From: Planctomycetota bacterium
Lineage (GTDB): Bacteria > Planctomycetota > Phycisphaerae > Sedimentisphaerales > Anaerobacaceae
Reading direction: 5' to 3'
DNA: 64,000 nt
Assembly: GCA_019456255.1 (NCBI GenBank)
Contig: VRUG01000003.1
Location: 1 to 64,000, forward strand
Shown here in pieces: positions 28,042 to 37,143 of the stretch. Position numbers and translations under genes: made by a program. Numbering within the stretch: the stretch's first letter is position 1; every line of letters begins with the position of its first letter. The notes beneath the pieces were generated by a model, which did not search any database, was not told where the DNA came from, and saw nothing but the letters and a program-made list of their open reading frames with translations.

Positions 28042-28875
28042 ATGTTAAAAAACTTTGAACATAATTTATATGCCTGTGGAAAAAAATCTCTACCCGAAAG
28101 TGTCACCGTTGCCGATGTCGAATATCAGCTTGAGAAAATCTTCAAGCACGATTTTTTCGCCGCAACCGCGCTTTATAAAGCCCAAAAGCAAACCGATACC
28201 TCCGACAAAAACCACGCAGGGGTCATCCTAAAGCTTCAACGCCAGCATGGCTTTCTATTCGTACCAATGGCATGGCTCGGTAGACTTACATGCCGTCACG
28301 AAACTGCTATCCTTGATTATTTGAACCAGATTCCAAACACGCCAAACCTGCTCGTACGTTATGGCAAATATGGTTTTATATACGAATATGTTGAGGGTGT
28401 CACCCTAGATGATACCCCGGACTTACCGCAGGACTTTTTTGACAAACTCCTCGAACTCGTCCGCAAGGTGCATCAGCGTGACATAATTTATCTGGACATG
28501 AACAAACGTGGAAATATTATCTTGGGCGATGACGGCAATCCACACCTTATCGATTTTCAAATATCATTGCACATCTCCAATAAACCATGGATATTGAGAC
28601 CCATCCTGAAATACATTCGCCGAATGGGACAAGCCGCAGACATCTACCACATCTGTAAACACAAACGCAAACTCTCTCCAAAATTCTTAAGACCTCACGA
28701 ATATGTCATTTCACGTCGCAAATCATTATTTATAAAAATTCATCGAATCATAACTACCCCGATAACAAGACTTAGACGCAATCTTTTGAAATACTTTTAC
28801 ACCAAAGGCATGATGGCAAAAGAAGAAAATATGCATTATAGCCCCGAGAATGACCCGAAAAGATTTATGAAATAA
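28042..28875 (+). CDS. Small protein-kinase-like protein (RIO/Kdo-kinase style)
   Basis: 277 residues. A kinase-like fold is indicated by VILKLQRQ (possible ATP-binding lysine, about 54-61), the catalytic-loop-like HQRDIIYLDMNKRGNII (about 141-157; Asp and Asn present) and HLIDFQIS in place of DFG (about 166-173). This pattern is closest to lipopolysaccharide core heptose or Kdo kinases and RIO-like kinases. The C-terminal 80 residues are basic. A role in phosphorylating an envelope sugar or lipid is possible but not shown. It is convergent with comF. Confidence 0.7.
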   Translation: MLKNFEHNLYACGKKSLPESVTVADVEYQLEKIFKHDFFAATALYKAQKQTDTSDKNHAGVILKLQRQHGFLFVPMAWLGRLTCRHETAILDYLNQIPNTPNLLVRYGKYGFIYEYVEGVTLDDTPDLPQDFFDKLLELVRKVHQRDIIYLDMNKRGNIILGDDGNPHLIDFQISLHISNKPWILRPILKYIRRMGQAADIYHICKHKRKLSPKFLRPHEYVISRRKSLFIKIHRIITTPITRLRRNLLKYFYTKGMMAKEENMHYSPENDPKRFMK

Positions 28876-28883
28876 AAAGGATT

Positions 28884-29639
28884 TCAAATCGCATGCTGGT
28901 CCGCAACCGCCAGTACCAATGCAAAAACTTTTCCCGCACCGCCTTCTTTTAAGGTCTTTGCGCATTCATTTAAAGTCGCACCGCTTGTTTTAATATCGTC
29001 AACAAGGCAAATGCTTCTCCCCTCAAACCGATGGCCTAACCGAACGCCAAACGCGCCTGCTACATTTTTAATACGCTGATGCGTAGTTGACGTTGCAGCT
29101 TGAAATATGGTTCGCCGGATTCTGACGAGGTCCGTGCCGATTTTGGCTGTCGGGTGCTTTAGCTTTTTGGCAAGAATCAATGACTGGTTAAAGCCGCGAG
29201 AAAACCTCCTTGTCCAGTGCAGCGGAACAGGAACAAAAAAATCTATCTCGTCATAAAAACCCCCGCCTTCCAACGCACTATTGCCCAGAGACCCCAGCAT
29301 CTCATCTAACTCACAGCGGCCCTTCTTAAATGCCAATATCAGCCTCTTAAGACTGTCACCATAAATTCCGCTGCGAGCTATACCGTCAAAATGTATTTCT
29401 CTGCCCTGACAATCCGGACAAATACCTTCAACCATCCCGTATTCACTCGCATCTTTCCCGCATCGCCTGCAATAGTTACCACCGCTGCAAAGCAATAGCT
29501 CACCCCAGCAATCTCCGCATAGAACATTTTCATTTTCACTGATACTCGTTCTGCAATCCGAACAAATCGCAGGCCAGAGAAGATGATGAAAACCCTCTAA
29601 TGAAAATCTCACAGCTTCTTTTATCTTTTCCTTGTCCAC
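28884..29639 (-). CDS. comF: ComF family phosphoribosyltransferase-like protein
   Basis: 251 residues with a GTG start. The N-terminal zinc region has four CxxC pairs (CSDCRT, CGDCWGE, CRRCG, CPDCQG), then a type-I PRTase domain with the PRPP loop CLVDDIKTSGATL (about 213-225). ComF is needed for DNA uptake in naturally competent bacteria, probably acting on incoming single strands in the cytoplasm. It is the last gene of a minus-strand run that starts at the cobalamin riboswitch, 50 bases after the PP-loop gene, and may have its own promoter. Confidence 0.9.
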   Translation of the reverse strand: MDKEKIKEAVRFSLEGFHHLLWPAICSDCRTSISENENVLCGDCWGELLLCSGGNYCRRCGKDASEYGMVEGICPDCQGREIHFDGIARSGIYGDSLKRLILAFKKGRCELDEMLGSLGNSALEGGGFYDEIDFFVPVPLHWTRRFSRGFNQSLILAKKLKHPTAKIGTDLVRIRRTIFQAATSTTHQRIKNVAGAFGVRLGHRFEGRSICLVDDIKTSGATLNECAKTLKEGGAGKVFALVLAVADQHAI

Positions 29640-29689
29640 GCCGACAATTATAAATATTAAAGCTGAAAATAGGAATGATTATATTGAAA

Positions 29690-30373
29690 TTAAATTACAG
29701 ATGTCGCCGATGGCAATATATCGCAGAAACAAAAACGATTTTCCCGCAATACAACTTCACCTTTTGTGTGTGAAATAGGCTTACTAAAATTTGGACCATC
29801 GTGCACAAATGAGTGAAATTCGCCGTTTTCACCGCATGGGTCGATGTTCTCGGGCAATTCCGCTAATAATTCACTGTCAAAATCCCTGCCGGCAAACTTC
29901 TTATCCATAACCTCGGAATCGACGCACGTTATAATAGCTTTAAAACCCAAATCCACAAATCGCTCGGAAAGTTCCCCTGTATCCACCTCCCATATCGGAA
30001 ATATTCCCCGCATCCCTACTCTTGCCAGGTTATCTTCCCTGTGCTTTCGCAAGTCTTCCAAAAATATGTCACCAAACACAACACCGCCGACACCTTCTCC
30101 TTTATACCGAGTCAAAACCTCCTCCATCTTTGACTCGTAATCTTCATTGCCGTCATCTTTTGAAATATATACTTTCTCAAGCTCTATCCCAAGTGACCTC
30201 GCCTGCTCCTCAAGCAAAACCCTCTGGATACCATGCATACTTATCCTGTCATAATCTTTGGTTATCGTCGTTAGCAGCGACACAACTTCGTATCTATCGT
30301 CCTTTTGTATCTCGTAAAGAGCTAACGCGCTGTCCTTGCCGCTGCTCCATGACATTATAACTTTTTCTCTCAT
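29690..30373 (-). CDS. PP-loop ATP pyrophosphatase (Dph6/MJ0570 family)
   Basis: 227 residues. The N-terminal PP-loop is SWSSGKDSALALYE, and the family words GVVFGDIFLEDLR (about 97-109) and EFHSFVHDGPNF (about 184-195) are clear. Eukaryotic and archaeal relatives amidate diphthine on EF2, which bacteria lack, so the bacterial role must differ. It starts only 8 bases after the pseudopilin gene, so it belongs to the riboswitch-headed unit. From general knowledge, relatives appear in some bacterial B12 loci. An amidation or ATP-dependent step on a corrinoid is only a hypothesis. Confidence 0.88.
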   Translation of the reverse strand: MREKVIMSWSSGKDSALALYEIQKDDRYEVVSLLTTITKDYDRISMHGIQRVLLEEQARSLGIELEKVYISKDDGNEDYESKMEEVLTRYKGEGVGGVVFGDIFLEDLRKHREDNLARVGMRGIFPIWEVDTGELSERFVDLGFKAIITCVDSEVMDKKFAGRDFDSELLAELPENIDPCGENGEFHSFVHDGPNFSKPISHTKGEVVLRENRFCFCDILPSATSVI

Positions 30374-30381
30374 AACAAAAA

Positions 30382-31146
30382 CTACTCCAAATCGTATGCA
30401 CTGTTATCTGCGGAAAGAAATCCCGTACCATCTGCCACAAATCTCATAAGAGGCGGATATGTTTCTGTGAATCTATGTTTAACCGTTGAAACGCTGCCGT
30501 CACAATATGCCACATCAGTTTTATTGTTATGACGAAAACCCTGTGTCCCATAAGCCCTGAGCGATGCTGAGCTCTCGTCGAGTTTCCCCGTAAAGGGAGC
30601 ACGCATGAATTTATTCGCTCCGTCACCATATTGCCCGTCACCAAATATCGCACACTGCGAAGGCTTACGGACTTCAACCGCTCTGCTTGAATTGGAACCT
30701 CTTAGATTGCCGCTGCTATCTCGCTGTAGAATACCGCCGATATAACTTGAATTATAATTGTACCCTGTGTAAGGGTCACCTGCTGAATTTGCCCCTCCTT
30801 TGAAAGAAGGGCACTGCTGAATTTTTAAAATCGTGTCACCACCCCATAGAATACCAGGCTCACAACTTTCAAATATCCCGCTCTCAAAAGTTCTGACAAA
30901 ATCCCATTCACGAACGTAATACTTGCCATCTACCATCTCTGCCAATTGGGCCAGCGGATAGTACCCGTCATTGTCATTAAGATAAGTGTTGGCTGCTATT
31001 GCCATTTGACGCAGATTACTAAGACAAATCATGTTTTTACCCTGTTGGCGAGCCCTCGCAAGCGTCGGCATAAGAATCGCCATTAGCATTGCAATAATGC
31101 TTATCACCACAAGCAACTCGATTAATGTAAAAGCTTTTTTACGCAT
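30382..31146 (-). CDS. Type II secretion-like pseudopilin, H-X9-DG type
   Basis: A 254-residue prepilin-like protein. The N-terminus KKAFTLIELLVVISIIAMLM is the class III signal plus hydrophobic stalk. The C-terminal part has RHNNKTDVAYCDG, the H-x9-DG motif of the planctomycete/verrucomicrobial pseudopilin family. The start is ATG 31146, which overlaps the TGA of the preceding gene by one base (TGATG), indicating translational coupling. Planctomycetes carry many such paralogs with unknown roles. This one sits in the cobalamin riboswitch unit. Confidence 0.9.
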   Translation of the reverse strand: MRKKAFTLIELLVVISIIAMLMAILMPTLARARQQGKNMICLSNLRQMAIAANTYLNDNDGYYPLAQLAEMVDGKYYVREWDFVRTFESGIFESCEPGILWGGDTILKIQQCPSFKGGANSAGDPYTGYNYNSSYIGGILQRDSSGNLRGSNSSRAVEVRKPSQCAIFGDGQYGDGANKFMRAPFTGKLDESSASLRAYGTQGFRHNNKTDVAYCDGSVSTVKHRFTETYPPLMRFVADGTGFLSADNSAYDLE

Positions 31147-32228
31147 CAATTACAATCCCACGTGCAATCTGGCCATTCACCGGATAATATCGCCCAGTCT
31201 TTAATATCGATAACATCATCATCATAAAGGTCGGAACTATTTGCCGGTTCGTTCGCTTCACTTATTTCTACCAGCCAATATTTACCGATTAACTCAACGT
31301 CAAACATATCGGTCCGGCAGTCACCGTTAATGTCACCTTGCGGATATGGATGCTTATAATCCCCGCATCCACCAACGTCTGAGACTGCGTCAACTTCCGG
31401 TTTCTCTATTCCAAAGGTGTCGGCACATTCAATTTTAATATACTGTATCCATCGCTCACCACTGTTAGCATCTATAGTTAATGCCAAGTAGTCTTCTAAA
31501 GCAAGATTTTTCAGATCGAAACCCGTTCCGCCCGCTGAGTTCACGTAAGCAAGACACATCTCGGCAACAGAATTGCCGTCGAAACTTTCTGCCGTCAAGT
31601 TCGGGTCCAATGGTATCGTAGGGTCTGTCGCCATGCCCCACCATTGGTTGTCCCACCCGGGATACACATTTACAGGATTCCTCGGGTCATAAATCCTGCC
31701 CAATGTTGGTGCAAAACTATCAGCGAATGGGCCGCTATCGTAAGTGTACCACGTAATGCCATCCTGGCTCACAGAAACGATACCATCTTCGTTAAGAATG
31801 AAATTGCCAAGCACGTCACCATGTATGATAAAGTCATTAGGGTCGGTATAATCCCACTCCGTGCCGTCACCTCTGATTTCAAACGCATTGCCGAAAACTA
31901 TAAAGTCTATTCCAAAGGCGTTGTTTTTGTCATCCGCGACTCGATGATTAAATTTAAGTGTCAGATGACCCGTCGCTCCTATAGTCACCACCTGGTCGGT
32001 TCCGTCAGCCTGAATTACAGTAACAAGAGGCCTCTCTGCACCATAGTAAGTCGTATCTATCGAGGGCCTGCCAAGAGCTGAGCTTGAAATGTTATAAATC
32101 CCGGCACCGCTGTCATCGTAAGATACAACTTCTGTCGCAAAATCATTTGCGTCATATCCGTATGCAAACGAAACTATAAAAAGCAAACAGGTTGCAATAA
32201 ATATTAATGTCATTTTTTTTCTGGTCAT
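31146..32228 (-). CDS. Exported surface protein with dockerin-like C-terminus
   Basis: About 360 residues from the ATG at 32228, which gives the signal peptide MTRKKMTLIFIATCLLFIVS and onward; an ATG at 32234 is also possible. The body (about 25-275) is beta-rich: SALGRPSIDTTYYG near the start, then HLTLKFNHRVADD and GIDFIVFGNAFE. The last 65 residues hold two calcium-binding dockerin-like repeats (GDINGDCRTDMFDVELIGKY; DLYDDDVIDIKDWAILSGEW). The LGxP...LxF...DFxVFxNxF pattern recalls surface proteins of B12-regulated loci in Bacteroidetes, from memory. A role as a surface corrinoid-binding or scaffold protein is inferred from the riboswitch. Confidence 0.82.
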   Translation of the reverse strand: MTRKKMTLIFIATCLLFIVSFAYGYDANDFATEVVSYDDSGAGIYNISSSALGRPSIDTTYYGAERPLVTVIQADGTDQVVTIGATGHLTLKFNHRVADDKNNAFGIDFIVFGNAFEIRGDGTEWDYTDPNDFIIHGDVLGNFILNEDGIVSVSQDGITWYTYDSGPFADSFAPTLGRIYDPRNPVNVYPGWDNQWWGMATDPTIPLDPNLTAESFDGNSVAEMCLAYVNSAGGTGFDLKNLALEDYLALTIDANSGERWIQYIKIECADTFGIEKPEVDAVSDVGGCGDYKHPYPQGDINGDCRTDMFDVELIGKYWLVEISEANEPANSSDLYDDDVIDIKDWAILSGEWPDCTWDCN

Positions 32229-32283
32229 TATCATTTTTTTTATGGGCAAGGCTGTTTGCACAACCCTGCCCGATTAAACCAAA

Positions 32284-32835
32284 TTACGCTTTACGCTTTC
32301 TAAGTAACAAGCCGCCAAGTCCAAGCAACGCCAAAGTGGCTGGCTCTGGGACAGGTATCCCGCCGGGCATCCGGTCGGCATTATCCCAGCCAAATTCACC
32401 GCCGGAATAACTCGTCCATGTCCAACTGTCCCATGTATTGTCACTCAATGCTCGTCCAGCAACTCCAACCATACTATAGTCCCATATGTCACCGTCACCG
32501 CTGGTATAATACGCCCAACCGGAATTGGTCAGACCATAATCATACTTCAAACCACCTGGATAAAGCAGGTCAGTGATAAAAGTACCGCCATAAGCAGTCT
32601 CAACTACCAAATCACCTGCTGCACTGATCGCCGTAATGGCGTCCCAGCCCGTCGCTGCGCCGTCCCACTCGTAAGTAAACAAAAAAGAATTATCCAAATC
32701 AAAATCAATAGCTATCATCGCCGAATTACTACCACTGCCTGCGGTATACTCTGAAACGCCGCTATAAGTTGTCGCCCATCCCGACGAAGCCATTAACAAC
32801 AAAAAAATTAAACTCATCATCTTCCTCGAAACCAT
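32284..32835 (-). CDS. Small PEP-CTERM exported protein under riboswitch control
   Basis: 183 residues. It has a signal peptide (about 1-21, ending SSGWA) and a beta-rich body with an aromatic C-terminal half (WAYYTSGDGDIWDY, then NTWDSWTWTSYS). The PEP-CTERM tail is VPEPATLALLGLGGLLLRKR. Such tails are recognised by exosortases for surface attachment. The ATG has GGAGGAG upstream. It is the first gene after the cobalamin riboswitch and its terminator. The tryptophan-rich pattern recalls small exported proteins beside cobalt/B12 ECF transporters, but that is an impression needing a profile search. Confidence 0.85.
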   Translation of the reverse strand: MVSRKMMSLIFLLLMASSGWATTYSGVSEYTAGSGSNSAMIAIDFDLDNSFLFTYEWDGAATGWDAITAISAAGDLVVETAYGGTFITDLLYPGGLKYDYGLTNSGWAYYTSGDGDIWDYSMVGVAGRALSDNTWDSWTWTSYSGGEFGWDNADRMPGGIPVPEPATLALLGLGGLLLRKRKA

Positions 32836-32961
32836 TCTTCACTCCTCCAATCAAAAAAATTTATAATTATATATTTATTTTTTACTCCTAACTAAATTCC
32901 TGTCCCTTTTTCTCCTTTCGTTTTTTTCAGAGCCCTTAACGCGAGGGCTTTCCATGACAAT

Positions 32962-32996
32962 AAAAAAACCGCCGTTCCCATGATGGAAACGGCGGC
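32962..32996 (-). terminator. Rho-independent terminator of the riboswitch expression platform
   Basis: On the minus strand CCGCCGTTTCC pairs with GGGAACGGCGG around a short loop and is followed by seven T. It lies about 85 bases after the B12-box end of the aptamer and 127 bases before the start of the PEP-CTERM gene, as expected for transcriptional attenuation. Confidence 0.85.
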
Positions 32997-33079
32997 TTGA
33001 TATACCAAAATAAAACCAACTGACAAATAATCTGCCAACGGCACCGAGTTCCTTATCGCGAGAACACTAAGTATGCTAA

Positions 33080-33297
33080 CTAACTACAGGTAGGTTTTCT
33101 GACTTGCTTCTTACTTAAAGACTCCTTCCCATCCGAAAGGTTGCTAAAAACAACCATATACGAACAGTGGAAAACGTCTCTCAGACTCCCGATACATATC
33201 GGAACAGAAACTTACAGCGGCGCGACCGTCACGGTTTTTCACCGTGTTCCCTTTGGCTATCCCAAAACAATACGACGTCTTGGGGCCCGCAGTTAGG
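33080..33297 (-). promoter_or_regulatory. Cobalamin riboswitch
   Basis: Read on the minus strand the conserved core is present: AAAGGGAACACGGTGAAAA, then CGTGACGGTCGCGCCGCTGTAA, CACTG, GGATGGGAAGG and the B12 box AAGTCAGAAAACCTACC (33105 to 33089; consensus AAGTCAGGAGACCTGCC). The flanking CTAACTGC (from 33296) can pair with GTAGTTAG (33087-33080) as the closing stem. Binding of adenosylcobalamin should favour the downstream terminator and reduce expression of the genes from 32835 onward. Confidence 0.93.
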
Positions 33298-33377
33298 ATA
33301 TTATGTTGTAAAAGAACAAACTTTAAACCTTTTATCAGACCTGACCCCATATGGCAAGAAAAAAAAGTGAAATCTTA

Positions 33378-34148
33378 CTATTTTAAGTAAAAAATAATGC
33401 CGGCAAGTACCAAAACCACGATGCCGCAAACACTTAGAGCACTTATGAAAATCCACATAAAACGACGGTTTTGTTTGCCAATGACATATTTAAGGTAACG
33501 GTCACTGGCGGAAAACGTCTTGCTCATTTGCAGAATACTATCTCTCTGACTGGCGGTATTTAAGTTTAACTTCTCTATCGTCTCGTTGAATTTGTTGAAA
33601 TTGTCGACCATCTGAACATCTGTATTTGCAGATGCCGACAACTGATTATTTATCTCTGTCAAAGCATTCGTCTGTTTCGATGTCTCGCCGGGAATCTTAC
33701 CTATCACTTCAAGAAATTGCTGATTCTTTGCGGTGCTCATTTTTAATTGTTCTAACAGATTCTCGGTTAACTGCTTTTGGTTCTCAACAACACCAGGAAA
33801 ACTTTCGAGAAGTTCAGGAAGCTTCTCCATACGTGACGTCAACTCCTCGTGCTGAACAACCTGTTGGTCCAAATGTTTATTAATGCCTTGAAGCTGACCG
33901 ACCAATTCGTCGAAACCAGATTGAAGCCTTTCAAGAGACTGAGTCTTGCTTGTAGACTCCACCGTTTTTATCGCAATCTCATTACTTAAACTCCCCGGTT
34001 CTCTTATCTCTGCAAAAACTTCTTCCGACTTATCTTCAGCGTCAATAAGACCTTCATGGTCCAACGTAGGCTGATAGGCTTTAGATTTGGATGACTTGGG
34101 GGCGCCAAGCCAACTGTTGGCTTTCGACATGAGAGTTTTTAAGTCCAT
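33378..34148 (-). CDS. Coiled-coil protein with C-terminal membrane anchor
   Basis: 256 residues. The N-terminal about 60 residues are polar. A long helical coiled coil (about 65-220) is rich in Q, E, L and N, and one membrane segment lies at the C-terminus (about 230-254, FMWIFISALSVCGIVVLVLAG). It resembles a chemoreceptor-like or tail-anchored coiled-coil protein without a signalling tip. No family is recognised. It lies just upstream of the riboswitch on the same strand and could supply read-through, but a separate promoter is more likely. Confidence 0.7.
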   Translation of the reverse strand: MDLKTLMSKANSWLGAPKSSKSKAYQPTLDHEGLIDAEDKSEEVFAEIREPGSLSNEIAIKTVESTSKTQSLERLQSGFDELVGQLQGINKHLDQQVVQHEELTSRMEKLPELLESFPGVVENQKQLTENLLEQLKMSTAKNQQFLEVIGKIPGETSKQTNALTEINNQLSASANTDVQMVDNFNKFNETIEKLNLNTASQRDSILQMSKTFSASDRYLKYVIGKQNRRFMWIFISALSVCGIVVLVLAGIIFYLK

Positions 34149-34289
34149 TTTAAAACCTCAAAAAATAATTTCTCTTCAGCTAAAAACCACCCCCAACACT
34201 TATAACTATCGGAAAATACGCGTGTAAAATCAAATTATTTTTGCTACTATTAAAGAACCCAAATTCTATGGCGACAAAGGCAAATAGAC

Positions 34290-35239
34290 ATGAAACTAAT
34301 AACATATTCTAACCATAACTCTCGCTGCTGTGGTATCTTAACGAAAAACGGCATTGTTGATATTCGGGCAAAATACCAAGGCAATAACCCGCCTCATAGC
34401 GTAAAAGAAATTCTCGAAAGAGGAAATTCATGCCTCGAAGAGCTTAAAAAACTCACCAATATCACCGACGACCTTTTACCCCTTGAATCGGTTAAACTGC
34501 TCGCGCCAATACCAAGGCCGCCAAAACTTATCGCTCTTGCCGGCAACTACGCCGAACACGTCAAAGAATCAAGCATGAAAAAAGGGTTTAAGCTCGGAAT
34601 GTCCGAATCTGTACCTGAAAATTCCACACCACGTCCGTTCATCATGCCGCCTAATGTTGTAATAGGACCCGATGATATAATTCCCTGGCCTGCTTATAGC
34701 GAGACAATTGATTATGAAATAGAATTGGCCGTTGTAATAGGAAAAAAATTAAATGCGTCGAACCTGCCGATGCCCTAAAAGCTGTCGCAGGATACACAAT
34801 CGTAAACGATGTCTCCGCCAGAACTGTTACTTTTAAGCAGGGCAGGACACAAAGGCCATGGGATGATTTTTATGATTGGCTAAACGGCAAGTGGGCAGAT
34901 GGATTCCTACCCATGGGACCATACCTGCTTACTGCTGACGAAATCGATGACCCGCAAAACCTTCAACTGACTTTGAAAGTAAACGACCAAATCAGACAAA
35001 ACGCAAATACCTCACAGATGATTTACACCGTACCTGACATCATTGCATTCCTGAGTAATATCATGACCCTCGAACCAGGTGACATCATAGCCACCGGAAC
35101 CCCCGCAGGAGTAGCTATGGCAACGGGAAATTTCCTCAAAGCAGGGGATAAAATCCAATGCGATATCGAAAAACTCGGCACGCTAACGAACACTTTAGGC
35201 GAAAAACCAAAAAAATTCTACAAACCGCTTACTGATTAG
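34290..35239 (+). pseudogene. Fumarylacetoacetate hydrolase family gene with one-base frameshift
   Basis: Two consecutive frames together make a normal FAH-family protein of about 315 residues. Frame one (from ATG 34290) reads LIALAGNYAEHV and IDYEIELAVVIGKK and then breaks. Frame two continues from about 34751 with CVEPADALKAVAGYTIVNDV, SARTVTFKQGR and GDIIATGTPAGVAM. The break is at an A7 run (34742-34748); adding one A restores the frame. The family hydrolyses or decarboxylates small keto-acids with a metal. A homopolymer error or a recent mutation is equally possible. The 3' end overlaps rpoD (convergent) by 11 bases. Confidence 0.85.
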
Positions 35240-37106
35240 CAGGTAAGATTGCCTGGTCCGTCTTATGGTCCAAAAATCCCTCAAGCTTGCGCGCACGAAC
35301 AGGATGCTGCATCTTACGAATTGCCTTAGCTTCAACCTGACGGACACGCTCACGAGTGACCTTGAAAATCCTGCCAACCTCTTCAAGCGTATACGTATAA
35401 CCGTCACCAATCCCGTAGCGAAGCTTAATAATCTCACGCTCACGATATGACAGAGTCTTAAGAACAGAATCGATTCGCTCCTTAAGCATCTCCTGTGTTG
35501 CCGATGCCACCGGCGAATCAACGCCATTGTCCTCGATAAAGTCACCGAAATAGCTGTCTTCACTTTCACCTATCGGGCGGTCAAGACTTATCGGATGCTT
35601 CGATATCTTAAGAACGCGACGAGTCTCTTCAATGCTCATATCCGCTTCTTCAGCTATCTCTTCAACGGTCGGCTCTCTACCGAGCTTTTGAAGAAGAGTC
35701 TTACTCGCAGTACGAAGACGGCTCATCGTTTCTATCATATGAACCGGTATACGAATCGTTCGAGCATGGTCGGCAATCGCCCGCGTAATCGCCTGACGAA
35801 TCCACCACGTCGCGTATGTACTGAATTTATAACCCCGACGGTATTCGTACTTGTCTACCGCACGCATCAATCCGGTATTACCTTCCTGAATAATATCCAG
35901 AAAGCTTAGACCACGATTGCGATATTTCTTAGCAATCGAAACCACAAGCCGCAGATTCGCACTCGAAAGCGTTCGCTTGGTATCCTCGTATTGCTTAAAT
36001 ATCCGGTCAATTACCCGAAGCCTCTTATCCAACTGCTCAGGTGTTTCAAGAACCAAATCCTGAAGGCCTGACAACTCCTGCTTCATCGCGTCAATATCTT
36101 CGTCGGTGAAATTATCATTCACACCTTCCGCGATAATCTTCTCCAACTGATGCATCTTCTGGCTAATGCCGTGCAGCTTGCTCTTCACAGGCTGAATACG
36201 GCTCGTACGAAGGCTCAACTCCTCCAAAAGTGTCGCAATCTTACGTTTGTTACGAGGTAGCTGCTTCGCCAAAGACTTGTCATCCAAGCCTTGTTCACCA
36301 TCAAGATTCTTCTTAAATAGTATCTGATTCTGCTTGCGTAACTCAATGACAGTGTTAACATTTTCAAGAAGGCGTTTCTTAATAACAGACCGAATAAGAT
36401 TTTCTGCTGTACTGATCTTCATCGTGCGGTCAAACGACAACGTACCCTCATGAACCTGCATAAGAATCTCAACCGAATTATTGATGCAATATTCGTTCTC
36501 AAGCATCTTTCGCCTAAATGCCATCCGAGACAACTCTATCTTACGCGCCAGAGTAATCTCCTCTTTACGCGTCAACAGAGATATCTCACCCATCTGCGTC
36601 AGATACATTCGGATTGGGTCATCAATACGACGGCTGCTCTCGGCCCCAACCAGCCGCTTCTCAAGTATCTCGTCATCTTTTTTGGTCTTCTTTTTCTGAC
36701 TAACGGCTGCATCTTCATCAGAGGCCTCGAACTCTTCTTCCTCTATCGTTTTAGAGTACTTCGCAATGTCAGCCTCGTCAATTATAGTAACGCCAAGCTC
36801 ATCCAATGTCGCCAGAAGACTGTCAAGACGAGCAGGACTTACAAGCTCCTCAGGAAGCTCATCATTCATCTCCTCATACGTCAGATGACCCTTCTTACGC
36901 CCCTTTTCAACCAGAGCATGTATCTGCGCCTCTGTCTTATCTAATTTATTTAATTTATTTAGGGGCGACGCCTTCTTTACTGCTTTCTTCTCTACCAGCT
37001 TCTCTATCGGCTCCTCCACCTTTTCCGTCACCTTCTCCTCAACCTTCTTCTCAGCCTTCTTCACGGATGACTTGGGTTTCTTCGCCTTTATTTTCTTCTT
37101 GGCCAT
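35229..37106 (-). CDS. rpoD: Primary RNA polymerase sigma factor (sigma-70)
   Basis: 625 residues. It begins with a lysine-rich extension (about 1-45), then region 1.1 ([13 protein letters not shown], about 73-85) and region 1.2 ([21 protein letters not shown], in part). Region 2 contains [36 protein letters not shown] and [13 protein letters not shown]. Regions 3 and 4 contain [13 protein letters not shown] and [17 protein letters not shown]. This is the housekeeping factor. dnaG lies just upstream on the same strand, 37 bases away, a common macromolecular-synthesis arrangement. It contrasts with the divergent sigma at 8957. Confidence 0.97.
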   Translation of the reverse strand: MAKKKIKAKKPKSSVKKAEKKVEEKVTEKVEEPIEKLVEKKAVKKASPLNKLNKLDKTEAQIHALVEKGRKKGHLTYEEMNDELPEELVSPARLDSLLATLDELGVTIIDEADIAKYSKTIEEEEFEASDEDAAVSQKKKTKKDDEILEKRLVGAESSRRIDDPIRMYLTQMGEISLLTRKEEITLARKIELSRMAFRRKMLENEYCINNSVEILMQVHEGTLSFDRTMKISTAENLIRSVIKKRLLENVNTVIELRKQNQILFKKNLDGEQGLDDKSLAKQLPRNKRKIATLLEELSLRTSRIQPVKSKLHGISQKMHQLEKIIAEGVNDNFTDEDIDAMKQELSGLQDLVLETPEQLDKRLRVIDRIFKQYEDTKRTLSSANLRLVVSIAKKYRNRGLSFLDIIQEGNTGLMRAVDKYEYRRGYKFSTYATWWIRQAITRAIADHARTIRIPVHMIETMSRLRTASKTLLQKLGREPTVEEIAEEADMSIEETRRVLKISKHPISLDRPIGESEDSYFGDFIEDNGVDSPVASATQEMLKERIDSVLKTLSYREREIIKLRYGIGDGYTYTLEEVGRIFKVTRERVRQVEAKAIRKMQHPVRARKLEGFLDHKTDQAILPANQ

Positions 37107-37143
37107 ATTGGCACCTTTACAATTATCTGTTCTTAAATTTCAA

